In this document: one piece after another, positions 9,008-18,119 of the stretch
How the letters are laid out: each line of letters begins with the position of its first letter
How positions within the stretch are numbered: position 1 is the stretch's first letter
DNA from: an uncultured Opitutales bacterium
Lineage (GTDB): Bacteria; Verrucomicrobiota; Verrucomicrobiia; Opitutales; UBA953
DNA length: 29,881 nucleotides
Direction of reading: 5' to 3'
NCBI GenBank assembly: GCA_934675585.1
Contig: CAKUQY010000024.1
Location: 1-29,881 of the forward strand
Made by a program: the position numbers and the translations under genes
The notes under the pieces: model-generated
Databases searched by the model: none
Told to the model about the DNA's origin: nothing
What the model saw: only the letters and a program-made list of their open reading frames with translations

Positions 9008-12000
9008 CTAACAGTTAATTAAAAACTGCGCGAGTTCCCGCAAGCGTTTTTTTGCATCGACGGCGGAAAGCAGCGGGAGCGAGTTCCCGACCTGCACCAA
9101 CTGACCGTTGCGGCGCGTCGCCATGATTTTTCCACAATTGGTTTCTAACTTTACGATGCCGTGTTTTTCCGCCAAACAACGCAATTTTATAAAATCGCAG
9201 TAAACTTTCGTTTCCGCGGGCAGTTTTCCGAAACGGTCGTTCATCGATTCGGCAATGGCGTCGATTTCGCCCTCGTCCTGCGCCATGGCGATTTTTCTGA
9301 AAATATCGATGCGCACGCGCGTGTCGCCGATATAATAACTCGGGATCGTCGCGAGCAATTGATCGCCTTTGAGCGCGGCATTTTTTTCGTCGCGCCAGAT
9401 TTCGTAAGCGTTGCGCGTGTCGCGTCCGTGCGTGCTTGGCGGTTCCGCAAAACGAATAAAATCGAGTTGCATTTCTGCGCGAAAAACGCTTTGTTTTTCT
9501 TCGCCTTTGAGCGTGGCGATGCTTTGGCGCAATAATTGACAATAAAGTTCAAAACCCACGCCCATGATGGGACCGCTTTGTTTGACTCCGAGAATATTTC
9601 CCGCGCCGCGCAATTCGAGATCGCGCATCGCGATGCGGAATCCCGCGCCGAGTTGCGTATTTTGCGCGAGCGCCGCCAAACGCTGTTTCGCCTCGCCCGT
9701 AACGTTCCCGCGACGATGCAGCAACAAATACGCGTAAGCCTGGCGATTAAAACGTCCGACGCGCCCGCGCAATTGGTAAAGTTGCGACAAGCCAAAACGG
9801 TCCGCGCCGTCGATGATGAGCGTGTTGCAATTGGGAATATCGAGTCCGGTTTCAATAATCGTGGTGCAAACGAGCACGTCATATTTTCCCGCGACAAAAT
9901 CCGTCATCACCTGCTCCAAATCTTTTTCGCCCATTTGACCGTGCCCGACCGCGATTTTGACTTCGGGCAAACACGCTTGCAACATTGACTGGACTTCGTA
10001 AATCGTTTCGACGCGATTGTGCAAATAAAAAACTTGTCCGCCGCGATCGAGTTCGGCGCGAATGACGTTGCGAATCAGCTCGATGTCGAAAAATTTGATG
10101 ATCGTTTGAATCGGCAAGCGTTCCCGCGGCGCGGTTTCGATAACGCTCAAATCGCGCGCGCCCATAATCGCCATGTAAAGCGTTCGCGGGATCGGTGTCG
10201 CGCTCATCGTGAGCACATCGACTTGTTCCCGCATTTGCTTAATTTGTTCTTTTTGTTTAACGCCAAAACGATGTTCTTCGTCGATGACGAGCAAACCCAA
10301 TTTTTTGAAAACAACATTTTTTGAAAGCAGCGCGTGCGTGCCGATGACGATGTCGAGTTCGCCGCTTTGAATTTGCTTGTAAATTGCTTTGCATTGCTTG
10401 GCCGTGCGAAAGCGCGAAAGCATTTCGATCGCCACGGGATATTGCGCAAAACGATCTTTAAAAGTATTAAAATGCTGCTGAACAAGCACGGTCGTCGGCG
10501 CAAGAATCGCCACCTGATAACCGCTCAAAACCGCTTTAAACGCCGCGCGAATCGCCACTTCTGTTTTGCCAAAACCAACGTCCCCGCAAATCAAACGATC
10601 CATCGGCAATTCACGTTCTTGGTCGTGCTTTGTTTCGTTAATCGCTTTCAACTGATCGGGCGTTTCCGCGAACGGGAACGCTTTTTCAAATTCGCCCAGC
10701 CACGGCATTTTATCGTCGGGCTCCATCGCAAAACCGCCTAAACTTTGACGCCGAGCCTGCAACGAAAGCATTTCGGACGCAAAATCGCGCGTCGCCTCAA
10801 TTGCATCGCGACAAGTTTTGCGCCAATTCGAAAGCCCTTGCTTGCCCAATTTTGCGAGTTTTGGACTTTTTTTGCTCAACCCAATATAGCGCGACAGCAA
10901 ATGCGCATCGCGGAACGGCACATACAAGCGCGATTTTTCGTCAAATTCCAAAACCACCATATCTTCTTTGATGCCTTTTTCTGGATTCGCCGGGAAAATG
11001 CCGCGGTAAATACAAACGCCGTGTTCGAGGTGCACAATGTAATCGCCGTTCACCAATTCATTAAAATCGAGCAATTGTTCGACGTGCGATTTCGAAGCGA
11101 TTTTGCGGGAACGCAACTGCGACATGCGTTTGCGATTTCTGCCGAAAATTTCGCGTTCGGTCGCGATCGTTACTTCATCGAGCGCGTCGTCATCGGTCGC
11201 CACGCGAAAACCCGCGCTGATATTGCCTTCAAGAATTTCGGGAACAAAATGTTCGTCGAGCGTTCCCGCGACGATCGCCTCATCGATAATTTCATTCAAG
11301 CGGTCAATCGTGCTCGCGGTTTCGCAAACAATCACAACGCGCTCACCTTCACGTTGCCAATCGCTCAAAGTTTTTAAAACGTGACGTCGCGCGCTTTCTG
11401 CTTCAATCAAACGCTCAACACCAAGCGCTTCGGGATTTATCGCGCTGTGAACAAGCGAGTCCAAATCGTCCGTTTTCCAAGTGCGCAAATGTTCCACCTC
11501 AAGCCACGACGGCGGCTCATCAAAAAAACCAAAACCGCTCAACTGAAAATTGCGCGCTTCAATTGCTTTTAAAATATCATCAGGCGGGAACGATTCAAAA
11601 CTATCGGCATCCGCAAAAATAAAATGCGTTCCCGCCGGAAAATACTCAAACACGCTTGTGTTGCGCTCAAGAATTGCCGTTCCCGCCGCATCGGTCCCGC
11701 GACCGACAATCACTAATTGCTCAATTTTTTTTATCGTGCGTTGCGACAATGGGTCAAATTCCCGCAAACTATCGATTTCGTCGCCGAAAAAATCCACGCG
11801 CACTGGCGCCGATGCGTTCAACGGGTAAACGTCCACCAGCCCGCCACGCTCAGAATATTGTCCGGGCTGTTCACAAAGCGCCTCGTTGTCGTAATCATAT
11901 TCTCTCAACAATTCGACCAAGCGCGCTTTATCGAAATGTTGCCCCGCTTTCAAAATCAGCTCGTTCCCGTGAAGCGCTTGCGGGGCGGGAACGCGTTGGC

Positions 12001-12337
12001 GCAGCGATTCTGGCGTTCCCGCCAGCCATAAATTTGTTTTTTCGCTACGATTTGCCAACGCTGCCAAAACTTTCAGCAAATCGCAATCGCTCGCAAATCG
12101 CTGGTCTTCTGTTTGCCCATCAATCGGCGCCGCCAACGAAAGCAAATGCGGACGCGCCAAGCGCTCCAAAATCCGCGCGCTGTAAAAACTCGCATCTTCA
12201 AGCAAAATTTCAGCCACGTGCTGCCGCCGCGCCACCACTACCGTCAATGGCACACGCGGACTTGCCAAATGCGCCAACGCTGCCGTTCCCGCAGGAGCGC
12301 ACACGCCTGTAAAATATTGTTTTGCTTTAATCGACAT
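9008..12337 (-). CDS. mfd: transcription-repair coupling factor Mfd
   Basis: 1109 aa, close to the usual 1150. The N-terminal UvrB-homology region includes [21 protein letters not shown], followed by the RNA-polymerase-interacting domain ([18 protein letters not shown], about 430). The RecG-like motor has Walker [10 protein letters not shown] (about 585), Walker B DEEHRFG (about 685) and [10 protein letters not shown] (about 705). Further on come YLHNRVETI, the TRG-like [15 protein letters not shown] and a C-terminal TRCF domain. Mfd pushes stalled RNA polymerase off DNA and recruits UvrA. Its ATG lies inside the end of the MBL hydrolase gene (11-nt overlap), so the two are probably co-translated. 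Many iterated-motif copies fall in the weakly conserved N-terminal third. Confidence 0.97.
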   Translation of the reverse strand: MSIKAKQYFTGVCAPAGTAALAHLASPRVPLTVVVARRQHVAEILLEDASFYSARILERLARPHLLSLAAPIDGQTEDQRFASDCDLLKVLAALANRSEKTNLWLAGTPESLRQRVPAPQALHGNELILKAGQHFDKARLVELLREYDYDNEALCEQPGQYSERGGLVDVYPLNASAPVRVDFFGDEIDSLREFDPLSQRTIKKIEQLVIVGRGTDAAGTAILERNTSVFEYFPAGTHFIFADADSFESFPPDDILKAIEARNFQLSGFGFFDEPPSWLEVEHLRTWKTDDLDSLVHSAINPEALGVERLIEAESARRHVLKTLSDWQREGERVVIVCETASTIDRLNEIIDEAIVAGTLDEHFVPEILEGNISAGFRVATDDDALDEVTIATEREIFGRNRKRMSQLRSRKIASKSHVEQLLDFNELVNGDYIVHLEHGVCIYRGIFPANPEKGIKEDMVVLEFDEKSRLYVPFRDAHLLSRYIGLSKKSPKLAKLGKQGLSNWRKTCRDAIEATRDFASEMLSLQARRQSLGGFAMEPDDKMPWLGEFEKAFPFAETPDQLKAINETKHDQERELPMDRLICGDVGFGKTEVAIRAAFKAVLSGYQVAILAPTTVLVQQHFNTFKDRFAQYPVAIEMLSRFRTAKQCKAIYKQIQSGELDIVIGTHALLSKNVVFKKLGLLVIDEEHRFGVKQKEQIKQMREQVDVLTMSATPIPRTLYMAIMGARDLSVIETAPRERLPIQTIIKFFDIELIRNVIRAELDRGGQVFYLHNRVETIYEVQSMLQACLPEVKIAVGHGQMGEKDLEQVMTDFVAGKYDVLVCTTIIETGLDIPNCNTLIIDGADRFGLSQLYQLRGRVGRFNRQAYAYLLLHRRGNVTGEAKQRLAALAQNTQLGAGFRIAMRDLELRGAGNILGVKQSGPIMGVGFELYCQLLRQSIATLKGEEKQSVFRAEMQLDFIRFAEPPSTHGRDTRNAYEIWRDEKNAALKGDQLLATIPSYYIGDTRVRIDIFRKIAMAQDEGEIDAIAESMNDRFGKLPAETKVYCDFIKLRCLAEKHGIVKLETNCGKIMATRRNGQLVQVGNSLPLLSAVDAKKRLRELAQFLINC

Positions 12338-13112
12338 TCACCACCAAGCCGTCGTAGGCGAGATTAATTTTTTCTGGCAATTTCTCATCGACGGTCGCGT
12401 GATTAACCGAGCGCGTCAAATGCGTAAAATAAGTTTGTTTAGCGTTGAGCGTTTGCGCAATTTCTACCGCTTTTGCAATGTGCAAATGCGTCGGGTGCGG
12501 CTTTTGGTGCAACGCGTCGAGCACCAACAAATCAACATCGCGCGCCATCTCCATCGCGGGAACGCTCACTTCATGACAATCGGTGTAATACGCCAAGCGT
12601 TTTCCCGTCGATTTTTCGGTGAAAACAAGCGCCAATGTTTCCAGCCGCCCGTGCGGCAAAAGACAAGTCTGCACGCGCGTTCCCGTCGGCAGTGTAAAAT
12701 CCGTTCCCGCAACGATCGTTTTCAACGCCATGTAGCCGTCGTTTGAAAAATCGCGAATCGCGTAATCGTAAATCGTTTCGACGCGCCGACAGCCAGCTTT
12801 TGACGAATAAACCGGAATCGCGTTCCCGCCGCGCTTTCGGCAAAACTGGCGCAAATCATCCATGCCCAAAATGTGGTCAGAATGCTCGTGCGTCAGAAAA
12901 AAATAATCCACCGCGGGAACGCCAAACGCCAAACATGCCAAGCGGAATTCCTGCCCAGCGTCGATCTGAATGTGCGCACCGTCGATTTCCAAATGCGCGC
13001 AACAGCGATTGCGCCAGTTGCGCCTGTCGCTCAAATCAAGCGTCGCGGGAACGTCCTCCAAAATCACGGGAACGCCCTGCGATGTGCCAGTACCGAGAAA
13101 AGTCAGTTTCAT
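12327..13112 (-). CDS. MBL-fold metal-dependent hydrolase, PhnP-like
   Basis: 261 aa. The N-terminus MKLTFLGTGTSQGVPVI and the metal motif THEHSDH (74-80) mark a metallo-beta-lactamase fold of the PhnP/PqqB/RNase Z-like branch (cyclic phosphate or phosphodiester hydrolases). Later ligands are present: LPHG around 155, YYTDCHEVS, and a C-terminal FTHLTR. The small N-terminal Cys/His cluster (RCCAHLEID) is also seen in PhnP-like proteins. The substrate is unknown. It is the first gene of a unit with mfd. A TATAAT box (13124-13129) lies 11 nt before the ATG. Confidence 0.88.
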   Translation of the reverse strand: MKLTFLGTGTSQGVPVILEDVPATLDLSDRRNWRNRCCAHLEIDGAHIQIDAGQEFRLACLAFGVPAVDYFFLTHEHSDHILGMDDLRQFCRKRGGNAIPVYSSKAGCRRVETIYDYAIRDFSNDGYMALKTIVAGTDFTLPTGTRVQTCLLPHGRLETLALVFTEKSTGKRLAYYTDCHEVSVPAMEMARDVDLLVLDALHQKPHPTHLHIAKAVEIAQTLNAKQTYFTHLTRSVNHATVDEKLPEKINLAYDGLVVNVD

Positions 13113-13123
13113 TTTAAATTAAA

Positions 13124-13129
13124 ATTATA
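13124..13129 (-). promoter_or_regulatory. -10 box upstream of the MBL hydrolase-mfd pair
   Basis: Perfect TATAAT on the minus strand, 11 nt before the ATG at 13112, predicting a leader of about 5 nt. No good -35 is visible at 16-18 nt spacing; that region is occupied by a copy of the iterated motif. Confidence 0.4.
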
Positions 13130-13206
13130 CCCGCAAAAAACCGTTCCCGCGAAAAGAAAAAACGACGGCGCGAAAAACGAAATCCGCGAACCGTCCAAGC
13201 AAAAAA

Positions 13207-13356
13207 CTATTTCCCAAACAAATATGAATGCGTTCCCGTTCTCGACAATGCCAATTCCAAAACGATTACTTTAAACAATTCATCCGTCGGATAATTCCGA
13301 CGCTGAATTAATTTGTAATCCTTTTTAAACTGCGAAGAATAACGAACGTTAAGCAT
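13207..13356 (-). pseudogene. YafQ/RelE-type toxin remnant with in-frame internal deletion
   Basis: 49 codons from the ATG at 13356 to the TAG at 13207. The first 31 residues (MLNVRYSSQFKKDYKLIQRR, then NYPTDELFKVI) match the start of YafQ-type mRNA interferases. The rest (VLELALSRTGTHSYLFGK) matches the end of the same family, which normally closes with a strand followed by RxGxHSxLF. The roughly 40 middle residues, which carry the His/His/Asp part of the active site, are missing, while the C-terminal Arg, His and Phe remain. The ATG overlaps the antitoxin stop by 8 nt, the normal antitoxin-toxin arrangement. The family match comes from memory of the sequences, not a search. Most likely it is a dead toxin. 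Confidence 0.7.
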
Positions 13357-13612
13357 CGAGAGATTTTTTCAGCGCTTCGATTGAAGAAAACGATTCGCTC
13401 ATATTGCGCCCCGTTTTCACGTCTTCCATCGCGGCAAGCGTTTTCGCGTTCGGAACTTCTCTCGTAATTTCAAAAGGAATACGGTTTTCGCGCACCGACT
13501 GACGCAAAAAAATATTCAAAGCGGTGGACATATTCATGCCCAATTCGCTGAACAATTCTTCCGCCTGTTTTTTTAATTCCGCATCGGTTTTTATATTAAT
13601 GTTTGTAGTCAT
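13349..13612 (-). CDS. RelB/DinJ family antitoxin
   Basis: 87 aa. The N-terminus (MTTNINIKTDAELKKQAEELFSELGMNMSTALNIFLRQ, positions 1-38) is a ribbon-helix-helix domain of the RelB/DinJ type, which binds operator DNA as a dimer. The C-terminal half normally wraps the toxin. It has a strong Shine-Dalgarno (AAGGAG, 13619-13624, 6-nt spacing) and a promoter with an overlapping palindrome, unlike most genes here. The partner toxin downstream is internally deleted, so the antitoxin now appears solitary; it may still repress its own promoter or neutralise a related toxin elsewhere. Confidence 0.92.
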   Translation of the reverse strand: MTTNINIKTDAELKKQAEELFSELGMNMSTALNIFLRQSVRENRIPFEITREVPNAKTLAAMEDVKTGRNMSESFSSIEALKKSLDA

Positions 13613-13633
13613 AATACGCTCCTTGTAAATATA

Positions 13634-13662
13634 AAATTAACACAAAATGTTGACAATGTCAA
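13634..13662 (-). promoter_or_regulatory. antitoxin promoter with palindromic operator
   Basis: Minus strand: TTGACA (13657-13662), 17-nt spacer, TAATTT (13634-13639). The -35 is one arm of a perfect inverted repeat, TTGACA-A-TGTCAA on the plus strand (13650-13662), a likely RelB/DinJ dimer site. Binding there would cover the -35, giving autorepression. Confidence 0.65.
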
Positions 13663-13933
13663 TACTTAGCCGTTCCCGAGAAGATTTTTCCGCGGGAACA
13701 AAAAATTGCATTCCCCAATTATTTACAACGACGGCGACGCGTTCCCGCCAAAGCCAGCGCAAGCATTTTTGTCGCAGAATCTATCAAAACCAAACAATTC
13801 GCTAGCCCATTCGAAAAATTCGGCTTAATTCGGTGATAAAAATTATTGCGTTCCCGCCAACTCTCAACTTTTTTAGTTCACTCCCTTCGGGACTGATTAT
13901 TTTTTTGCTTAACCCCCACACGCTCGCGTTCCC

Positions 13934-14033
13934 GCTCGCTTTTATGGGGGTTAGCCATCGCGGAAACGCATTCCCGCAATTTCAGTGCCTTCGGCACAGC
14001 AAAGTTTCTATTTTTTCCTAATCTGCCTACGGT
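13934..14033 (+). repeat. intergenic repeat element, copy 1
   Basis: About 100 bp from GCTCGCTTTTATGG through the hairpin GTGCCTTCGGCAC to CTGCCTACGG. It aligns without gaps to copy 2, which begins 117 bp downstream. It contains a decayed form of the motif palindrome (CGCGGAAACGCATTCCCGC). Confidence 0.8.
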
Positions 14034-14050
14034 TTTTCATTCACGCGTTT

Positions 14051-14150
14051 GCTCGCTTTTGTGGAGGTTAGCCATCGCGGGAACGCGTTCCCGCGATTTT
14101 AGTGCCTTCGGTACAAACAACGTTCCTATTTCATCTATTGAACCTACGGC
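14051..14150 (+). repeat. intergenic repeat element, copy 2, with a perfect 24-bp palindrome
   Basis: Aligns to copy 1 over 100 bp. Positions 14074-14097 are a perfect 24-bp palindrome made of two head-to-head copies of the iterated motif (GCGGGAACG followed by CGTTCCCGC, flanked by ATC/GAT). The internal hairpin reads GTGCCTTCGGTAC. Confidence 0.8.
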
Positions 14151-14287
14151 ACTTCAATTTCCCGTTCCCGCCCCCATTTCTGCGCAACATCAAAAAATAA
14201 TTCGCGAGATTAGTTTTCTCCCCTAACCCGCGAATGTTAATGAGCGGGCGTAGCTACTCGCAATCGGTGTTAAATTTCCGTTCCCGC

Positions 14288-14331
14288 AAAAAATAAAACG
14301 CGTTCCCGCGAGACAATGCCCACGGGAACGC
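14288..14331 (-). terminator. gatB terminator made of an inverted motif pair
   Basis: Minus strand: GCGTTCCCG (14331-14323), 14-nt loop, CGGGAACGC (14308-14300), then a T-rich run TTTTATTTTTT (14298-14288). It begins 20 nt after the gatB stop. Stem arms are exact inverted copies of the motif core. Confidence 0.75.
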
Positions 14332-14351
14332 AATTTAATTTTTTGAAGTTT

Positions 14352-15812
14352 TTACGCTAATTTCGCGCGCAAAAGCGAATCGACTTGGGCGGGATTTGCT
14401 TTGCCTTTTGACGCTTTCATTACTTGACCTTTGAGCGCGTTGATCGCGCGGTCGTTCCCGCCTTTGATTGCCGCGACGAGCGAAGCGTTTTTCGAGTCCG
14501 CCAAAACCGTGTCGATGATGCTTTCAAGTTCTCCCGCGTCGTTTGACTGCGCGAGCCCTTTTTCGCTGATGATCGCGTCGGCGCTTTTCCCCGTCGCCCA
14601 CATATCCGCAAAAACTTCTTTCGCTAATTGTTTTGAAATCGTTCCCGCCTCGACAGCCGCGACGAGCCCTGCGAGCGCATCGGGCGCGATTTTTGATTGC
14701 GCGATCGTCGCTTCGGGCCCGATCGCCGCGATTTCACGCAAAATTTCGTTGATCAAAAAGTTTGCTGTTTGTTGTGGATTTTTATCGCAAACTTTCAGCG
14801 ACGCTTCAAAATATTCGCACAGCGGCAAATCGGGAATCAGCACCGACGTTACCGTGTAAGGCAAATTGTAATCGCTCATGTAGCGGCGCTGGCGGTCAAA
14901 CGGGCGCTCTGGCAATTCCGCCGACAGGCGCGCGAGCCAGGCGTCGTCGATTTTTACCGGCATCAAATCGGGATCGGGAAAATAGCGGTAATCGTGCGCG
15001 TTTTCTTTTGAGCGCATCGAATAAGTGTGGCCCGTTTCCGCGTTCCAGCCGCGCGTTTCTTGAACGATCGTTTCGCCGCGTTCGTAAGCCGCCGCCTGGC
15101 GTTTGATTTCAAAATTGATGCAATTGCGAACGCCCGTGAGCGAATTGACGTTTTTCATTTCCGTTCGCGTGCGCAATTCTTGCGTTCCCGCGGGACGCAC
15201 AGAAACGTTGGTATCGCAACGCAGCTGGCCTTTTTCCATGTCGCAGTCTGAAAGTCCCGCCGCGCGTAAAATCATAATAATCGCATTGAGCAAAGCGACG
15301 GCCTCTTCGGCGGAATGCATGTCGGGCTCGGTAACGATTTCCAAAAGCGTCGTTCCCGCGCGGTTGTAATCAACGAGCGAAATGTTCCCACCGTGCGTCA
15401 GTTTTCCCACGTCTTCTTCCAAATGCGCGTGATTGATGCGGATTTTTTTATGTTCGCCCATCACGTTGCGCGACGTTCCCGGCAACTCGATTTCAACTTC
15501 GCCTGGACCGACGATCGCTTCTTCGGCGAGCTGGGTGATTTGGTAATTTTTTGGCGAGTCTGGATAAAAATAATTTTTGCGGGACCAGCGCGAAATTGTT
15601 GGCATTTTTGCGTTAATCATCAAGCCAAATTTCATCGATTTTTCAACGCTTTCGCGGTTGAGTACGGGCAACGCTCCCGGCAAAGCCAAAACCGTCGGGT
15701 CAATCAGCGCGTTAGGCGATTCGCCAAAACCTGCCGGCGTTCCCGCAAACACTTTGCTTTTTGCTTTCAACTGCACGTGAATTTCAAGTCCTATAACTGC
15801 TTCGTATTCCAT
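14352..15812 (-). CDS. gatB: aspartyl/glutamyl-tRNA(Asn/Gln) amidotransferase subunit B
   Basis: 486 aa, normal length. N-terminal MEYEAVIGLEIHVQLKAKSKVF, then the GatB kinase-like core (NYFYPDSPKNYQITQ, LEEDVGKLTH, DYNRAGTTLLEIVTEPD, LRCDTNVSVRP, EMKNVNSLTGVRNCINFEI, YRYFPDPDLMP) and the C-terminal helical/YqeY-like domain (about 340-486). With GatA and GatC it converts Glu-tRNA(Gln) or Asp-tRNA(Asn) to the amidated forms. GatA and GatC are not adjacent. It has its own promoter 9 nt from the ATG and its own terminator, so it is probably monocistronic. Confidence 0.97.
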   Translation of the reverse strand: MEYEAVIGLEIHVQLKAKSKVFAGTPAGFGESPNALIDPTVLALPGALPVLNRESVEKSMKFGLMINAKMPTISRWSRKNYFYPDSPKNYQITQLAEEAIVGPGEVEIELPGTSRNVMGEHKKIRINHAHLEEDVGKLTHGGNISLVDYNRAGTTLLEIVTEPDMHSAEEAVALLNAIIMILRAAGLSDCDMEKGQLRCDTNVSVRPAGTQELRTRTEMKNVNSLTGVRNCINFEIKRQAAAYERGETIVQETRGWNAETGHTYSMRSKENAHDYRYFPDPDLMPVKIDDAWLARLSAELPERPFDRQRRYMSDYNLPYTVTSVLIPDLPLCEYFEASLKVCDKNPQQTANFLINEILREIAAIGPEATIAQSKIAPDALAGLVAAVEAGTISKQLAKEVFADMWATGKSADAIISEKGLAQSNDAGELESIIDTVLADSKNASLVAAIKGGNDRAINALKGQVMKASKGKANPAQVDSLLRAKLA

Positions 15813-15821
15813 ATTACAACA

Positions 15822-15850
15822 AGTTTAAACGAGTTTTGCTCGCGGCTCAA
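15822..15850 (-). promoter_or_regulatory. gatB promoter, near-leaderless
   Basis: Minus strand: TTGAGC (15845-15850), 17-nt spacer, TAAACT (15822-15827), then exactly 9 nt to the ATG at 15812. The predicted leader is about 3 nt. Confidence 0.5.
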
Positions 15851-15893
15851 TTTATAAAATTACAGAAACCGCAAAATTCGCGGGAACGCGCAT

Positions 15894-18098
15894 TTAAAAT
15901 GGCTCGTCGCCGTAATTGTCGTCGATGCCGTCGTCGTTGCGGGAACGCGTATTTTTATAAAAATTGTTCCCGCCAAAACTATGCGAATAATGAATAATTT
16001 GTCCGATTTTTTGATAAGTTTCAGGATTTGCCTCGCGCACAAATCGGCTCAAATCATAATTTAATTGGTCGCTAAATTTTGGACGTTCAACGACGTAAAT
16101 CAAAGTTAATTCATCTTTGGCGCGCGTGCAAGCGACATAAAAAAGTCGGCGTTCTTCATCGATTGAATGCTCTTCGATGGCGCGTTTTGACGGGAACATT
16201 TCTTCAGAACAAGCCAAAACAAAAACGTGCGAAAACTCTAAACCTTTGGCTTGGTGAATAGTTGAAAGTCGCACGCGCGGTTCGTTTTTTTGGCGTTCCC
16301 GCGCCTCGACATCTTGCTTGGTGCTCGCAGAATCCATCAAACTTACTTGTGCGAGAAAATCGGCGAGCGTTTTATAATTGCTCGCAAAATCGATCAAGCT
16401 ATTCAAATCGTCGGCGCGTTCCCGCGCGTTAGGATAAATGCGTTTTAAGAAATCGCCATACCAGCCCTCGATGCCGATGCGAATAATTTCTTGCGGCGCT
16501 TGGACTTCGAGAGTTTCGGGAACGGCGGGAACACTCGTGTTTTCGAGATCTGCCAACGCAAACAAATCGATTTCTGGCTCGTCGTTTGCGGGAACGTCTT
16601 GTGGCGCGTCGGGCATCGTTGCGTTTTCGATTTTCGTTCCCGTCAGTGATTCAAACATATTGTGCAGCGTTAAAACAAAGTCGCGAAAATCATCGACGGC
16701 TTGCGCGGGAACGCCCGCAATTACGGCTTCTGTGAGCAATTCGTAAAAAACGTGATGATGATTTTTTTGAGCAAGCGTGTGTGCTTTTTTTAAAATGCGT
16801 TGGGCGGTAGCGGGACCGAGCCGTTCGAGCAAAGTTGTAATGCGCTGAAACGCAATGGCATCAAATGGATTAGTTAAAAATTTTAAAATCGCGGTAAAAT
16901 CGCGCACGTGCGCTTGCTCAAAAAATTGCACACCGCTCGTCACGACAAACGGCAATTGCATTTTGCTCAAACACATTTGCACTTCTTTGGCGTGGCTGTG
17001 CGAACGATAAAGCACGGCGATGTCGCTCGGAGAAACGCCCTGATCTTCAATGAGCGCGCAAATGCGATTGGCAACATATTCGCTTTGATCAAAAACATTC
17101 ATCACGGGAACGAGCAATGGTTTTTCGCTCGAGCGACGCACCGATTTTAATTCTTTACTAAACGCGCGCGCCTCTTGCCGCGCCTCCAAAATAGAATTTG
17201 CAAATGCTAAAATTTCAGGCGTTGAGCGATAATTAACTTCAACTTTAAACACTTGCGTTCCCGCGTATTCATCGGGAAAACGCATGATATTTTCATAACT
17301 TGCACCACGCCAAGTGTAAATACATTGGGCGTCATCGCCGACAACCATGAGTTTTGTTTGCGTTCCCGCGAGCAAATCGATCAATTGCGCTTGCACAACG
17401 TTGGTGTCTTGAAATTCATCCACCAAAATGTGTTTAAATTTTCGCTGATAATATTCGCGCACATCTTTAAAATCGCGCAACAATTGCACCGACAATTCCA
17501 AAATATCATCAAAATCAACAAGATTTTGTCGTTGTTTTTCTTCTGTGTAAAGTTGGTGCGATTTTTGTAAAATTTGCGTTCCCGTGCAACCGAGCCATTC
17601 AAAAAAGTTTTTTGCGGTTTCTTTGTAACTACCTTGCGTGTTGCGCATGTAGCTGAGCGCGTTAAAAAAAACGGCGGGCTTTACCGCGCGTTTGCCACCT
17701 TTAAAAACTTCGGGAGCGAGTTTTTTGACGATCTTGGCAAATAATTTTTCTGCATCATCGGCATCGAGAATTGTGAAATTTTCTTTCAAGCCAACGAGCT
17801 CGCCTTGCTTGCGCAAAATGCGCAGTGAAATGCTGTGAAATGTGCCGCCCCAAATTTCTGCTCGCGAAACTCCCGCAAGCGTTTGCACGCGCTCGAGCAT
17901 TTCATTGGCGGCCTTGTTGGTAAATGTCAGCAACAAAATTTGCCACGGCTTAATGCCTTGTTCGAGCAACCACGCAACGCGATAAGTCAGCGTGCGCGTC
18001 TTGCCCGAGCCCGCTCCCGCCAAAACTAACACGCGGTCGCCCGTAGAGGCAACCGCCGCGTATTGTTCTGTGTTTAATTCTTGATGAAAATCAATCAC
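15894..18098 (-). CDS. UvrD/PcrA/Rep-type superfamily 1 DNA helicase
   Basis: 734 aa. Motifs in order: Q-motif LNTEQYAAV (about 8-16), Walker A AGAGSGKT (about 28-35), Ia LLLTFTNKAANEM, Walker B VDEFQDTN (about 228), III VVGDDAQCIYTWRGA, IV VNYRSTPEILAFAN, V STIHQAKGLEFSHVFV (about 632) and VI RRLFYVACTRAKDEL (about 670). These are 3'-5' helicases in mismatch/excision repair and replication-fork processing. It has an acidic C-terminal tail (NDDGIDDNYGDEPF) and an insertion near 490-540 rich in VPA tripeptides. The start is GTG at 18098, inside a motif variant CGTTCCCGT; no ATG is better placed. It follows the stomatin-like gene by 21 nt. PcrA or UvrD cannot be decided here. Confidence 0.93.
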   Translation of the reverse strand: MIDFHQELNTEQYAAVASTGDRVLVLAGAGSGKTRTLTYRVAWLLEQGIKPWQILLLTFTNKAANEMLERVQTLAGVSRAEIWGGTFHSISLRILRKQGELVGLKENFTILDADDAEKLFAKIVKKLAPEVFKGGKRAVKPAVFFNALSYMRNTQGSYKETAKNFFEWLGCTGTQILQKSHQLYTEEKQRQNLVDFDDILELSVQLLRDFKDVREYYQRKFKHILVDEFQDTNVVQAQLIDLLAGTQTKLMVVGDDAQCIYTWRGASYENIMRFPDEYAGTQVFKVEVNYRSTPEILAFANSILEARQEARAFSKELKSVRRSSEKPLLVPVMNVFDQSEYVANRICALIEDQGVSPSDIAVLYRSHSHAKEVQMCLSKMQLPFVVTSGVQFFEQAHVRDFTAILKFLTNPFDAIAFQRITTLLERLGPATAQRILKKAHTLAQKNHHHVFYELLTEAVIAGVPAQAVDDFRDFVLTLHNMFESLTGTKIENATMPDAPQDVPANDEPEIDLFALADLENTSVPAVPETLEVQAPQEIIRIGIEGWYGDFLKRIYPNARERADDLNSLIDFASNYKTLADFLAQVSLMDSASTKQDVEARERQKNEPRVRLSTIHQAKGLEFSHVFVLACSEEMFPSKRAIEEHSIDEERRLFYVACTRAKDELTLIYVVERPKFSDQLNYDLSRFVREANPETYQKIGQIIHYSHSFGGNNFYKNTRSRNDDGIDDNYGDEPF

Positions 18099-18119
18099 GG
18101 GAACGCTAATTTTAAACGA

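Larger units (their letters stand above)
13613..14351. other. 739-nt intergenic region without a gene, rich in repeats and hairpins
   Basis: Between gatB and the antitoxin I see no convincing coding frame. It holds the antitoxin promoter, many copies of the CGTTCCCGC motif, a duplicated 100-bp element (13934-14033 and 14051-14150), a CCCTTCGGG mini-hairpin near 13882, an 8-bp inverted repeat AACCCCCA/TGGGGGTT (13911-13918, 13945-13952), a CCCGC/GCGGG hairpin (14227-14248) and the gatB terminator (14288-14331). A 62-codon plus-strand frame at 13833-14021 crosses the repeats and is dismissed. Confidence 0.7.

Noticed and set aside
9015..9542. Long minus-strand frames overlapping mfd in another phase, such as the 175-codon frame
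   Set aside because: Extremely Arg/His-rich composition typical of shadow frames opposite GC-rich codons; the mfd frame is fully conserved.
13833..14021. 62-codon plus-strand frame in the large intergenic region
   Set aside because: It runs across the duplicated repeat and several motif copies, has no ribosome binding site and shows no recognisable protein character.
13934..14150. The repeated block as a CRISPR array
   Set aside because: Only two direct units of 100 bp, no short repeat-spacer alternation and no cas genes.
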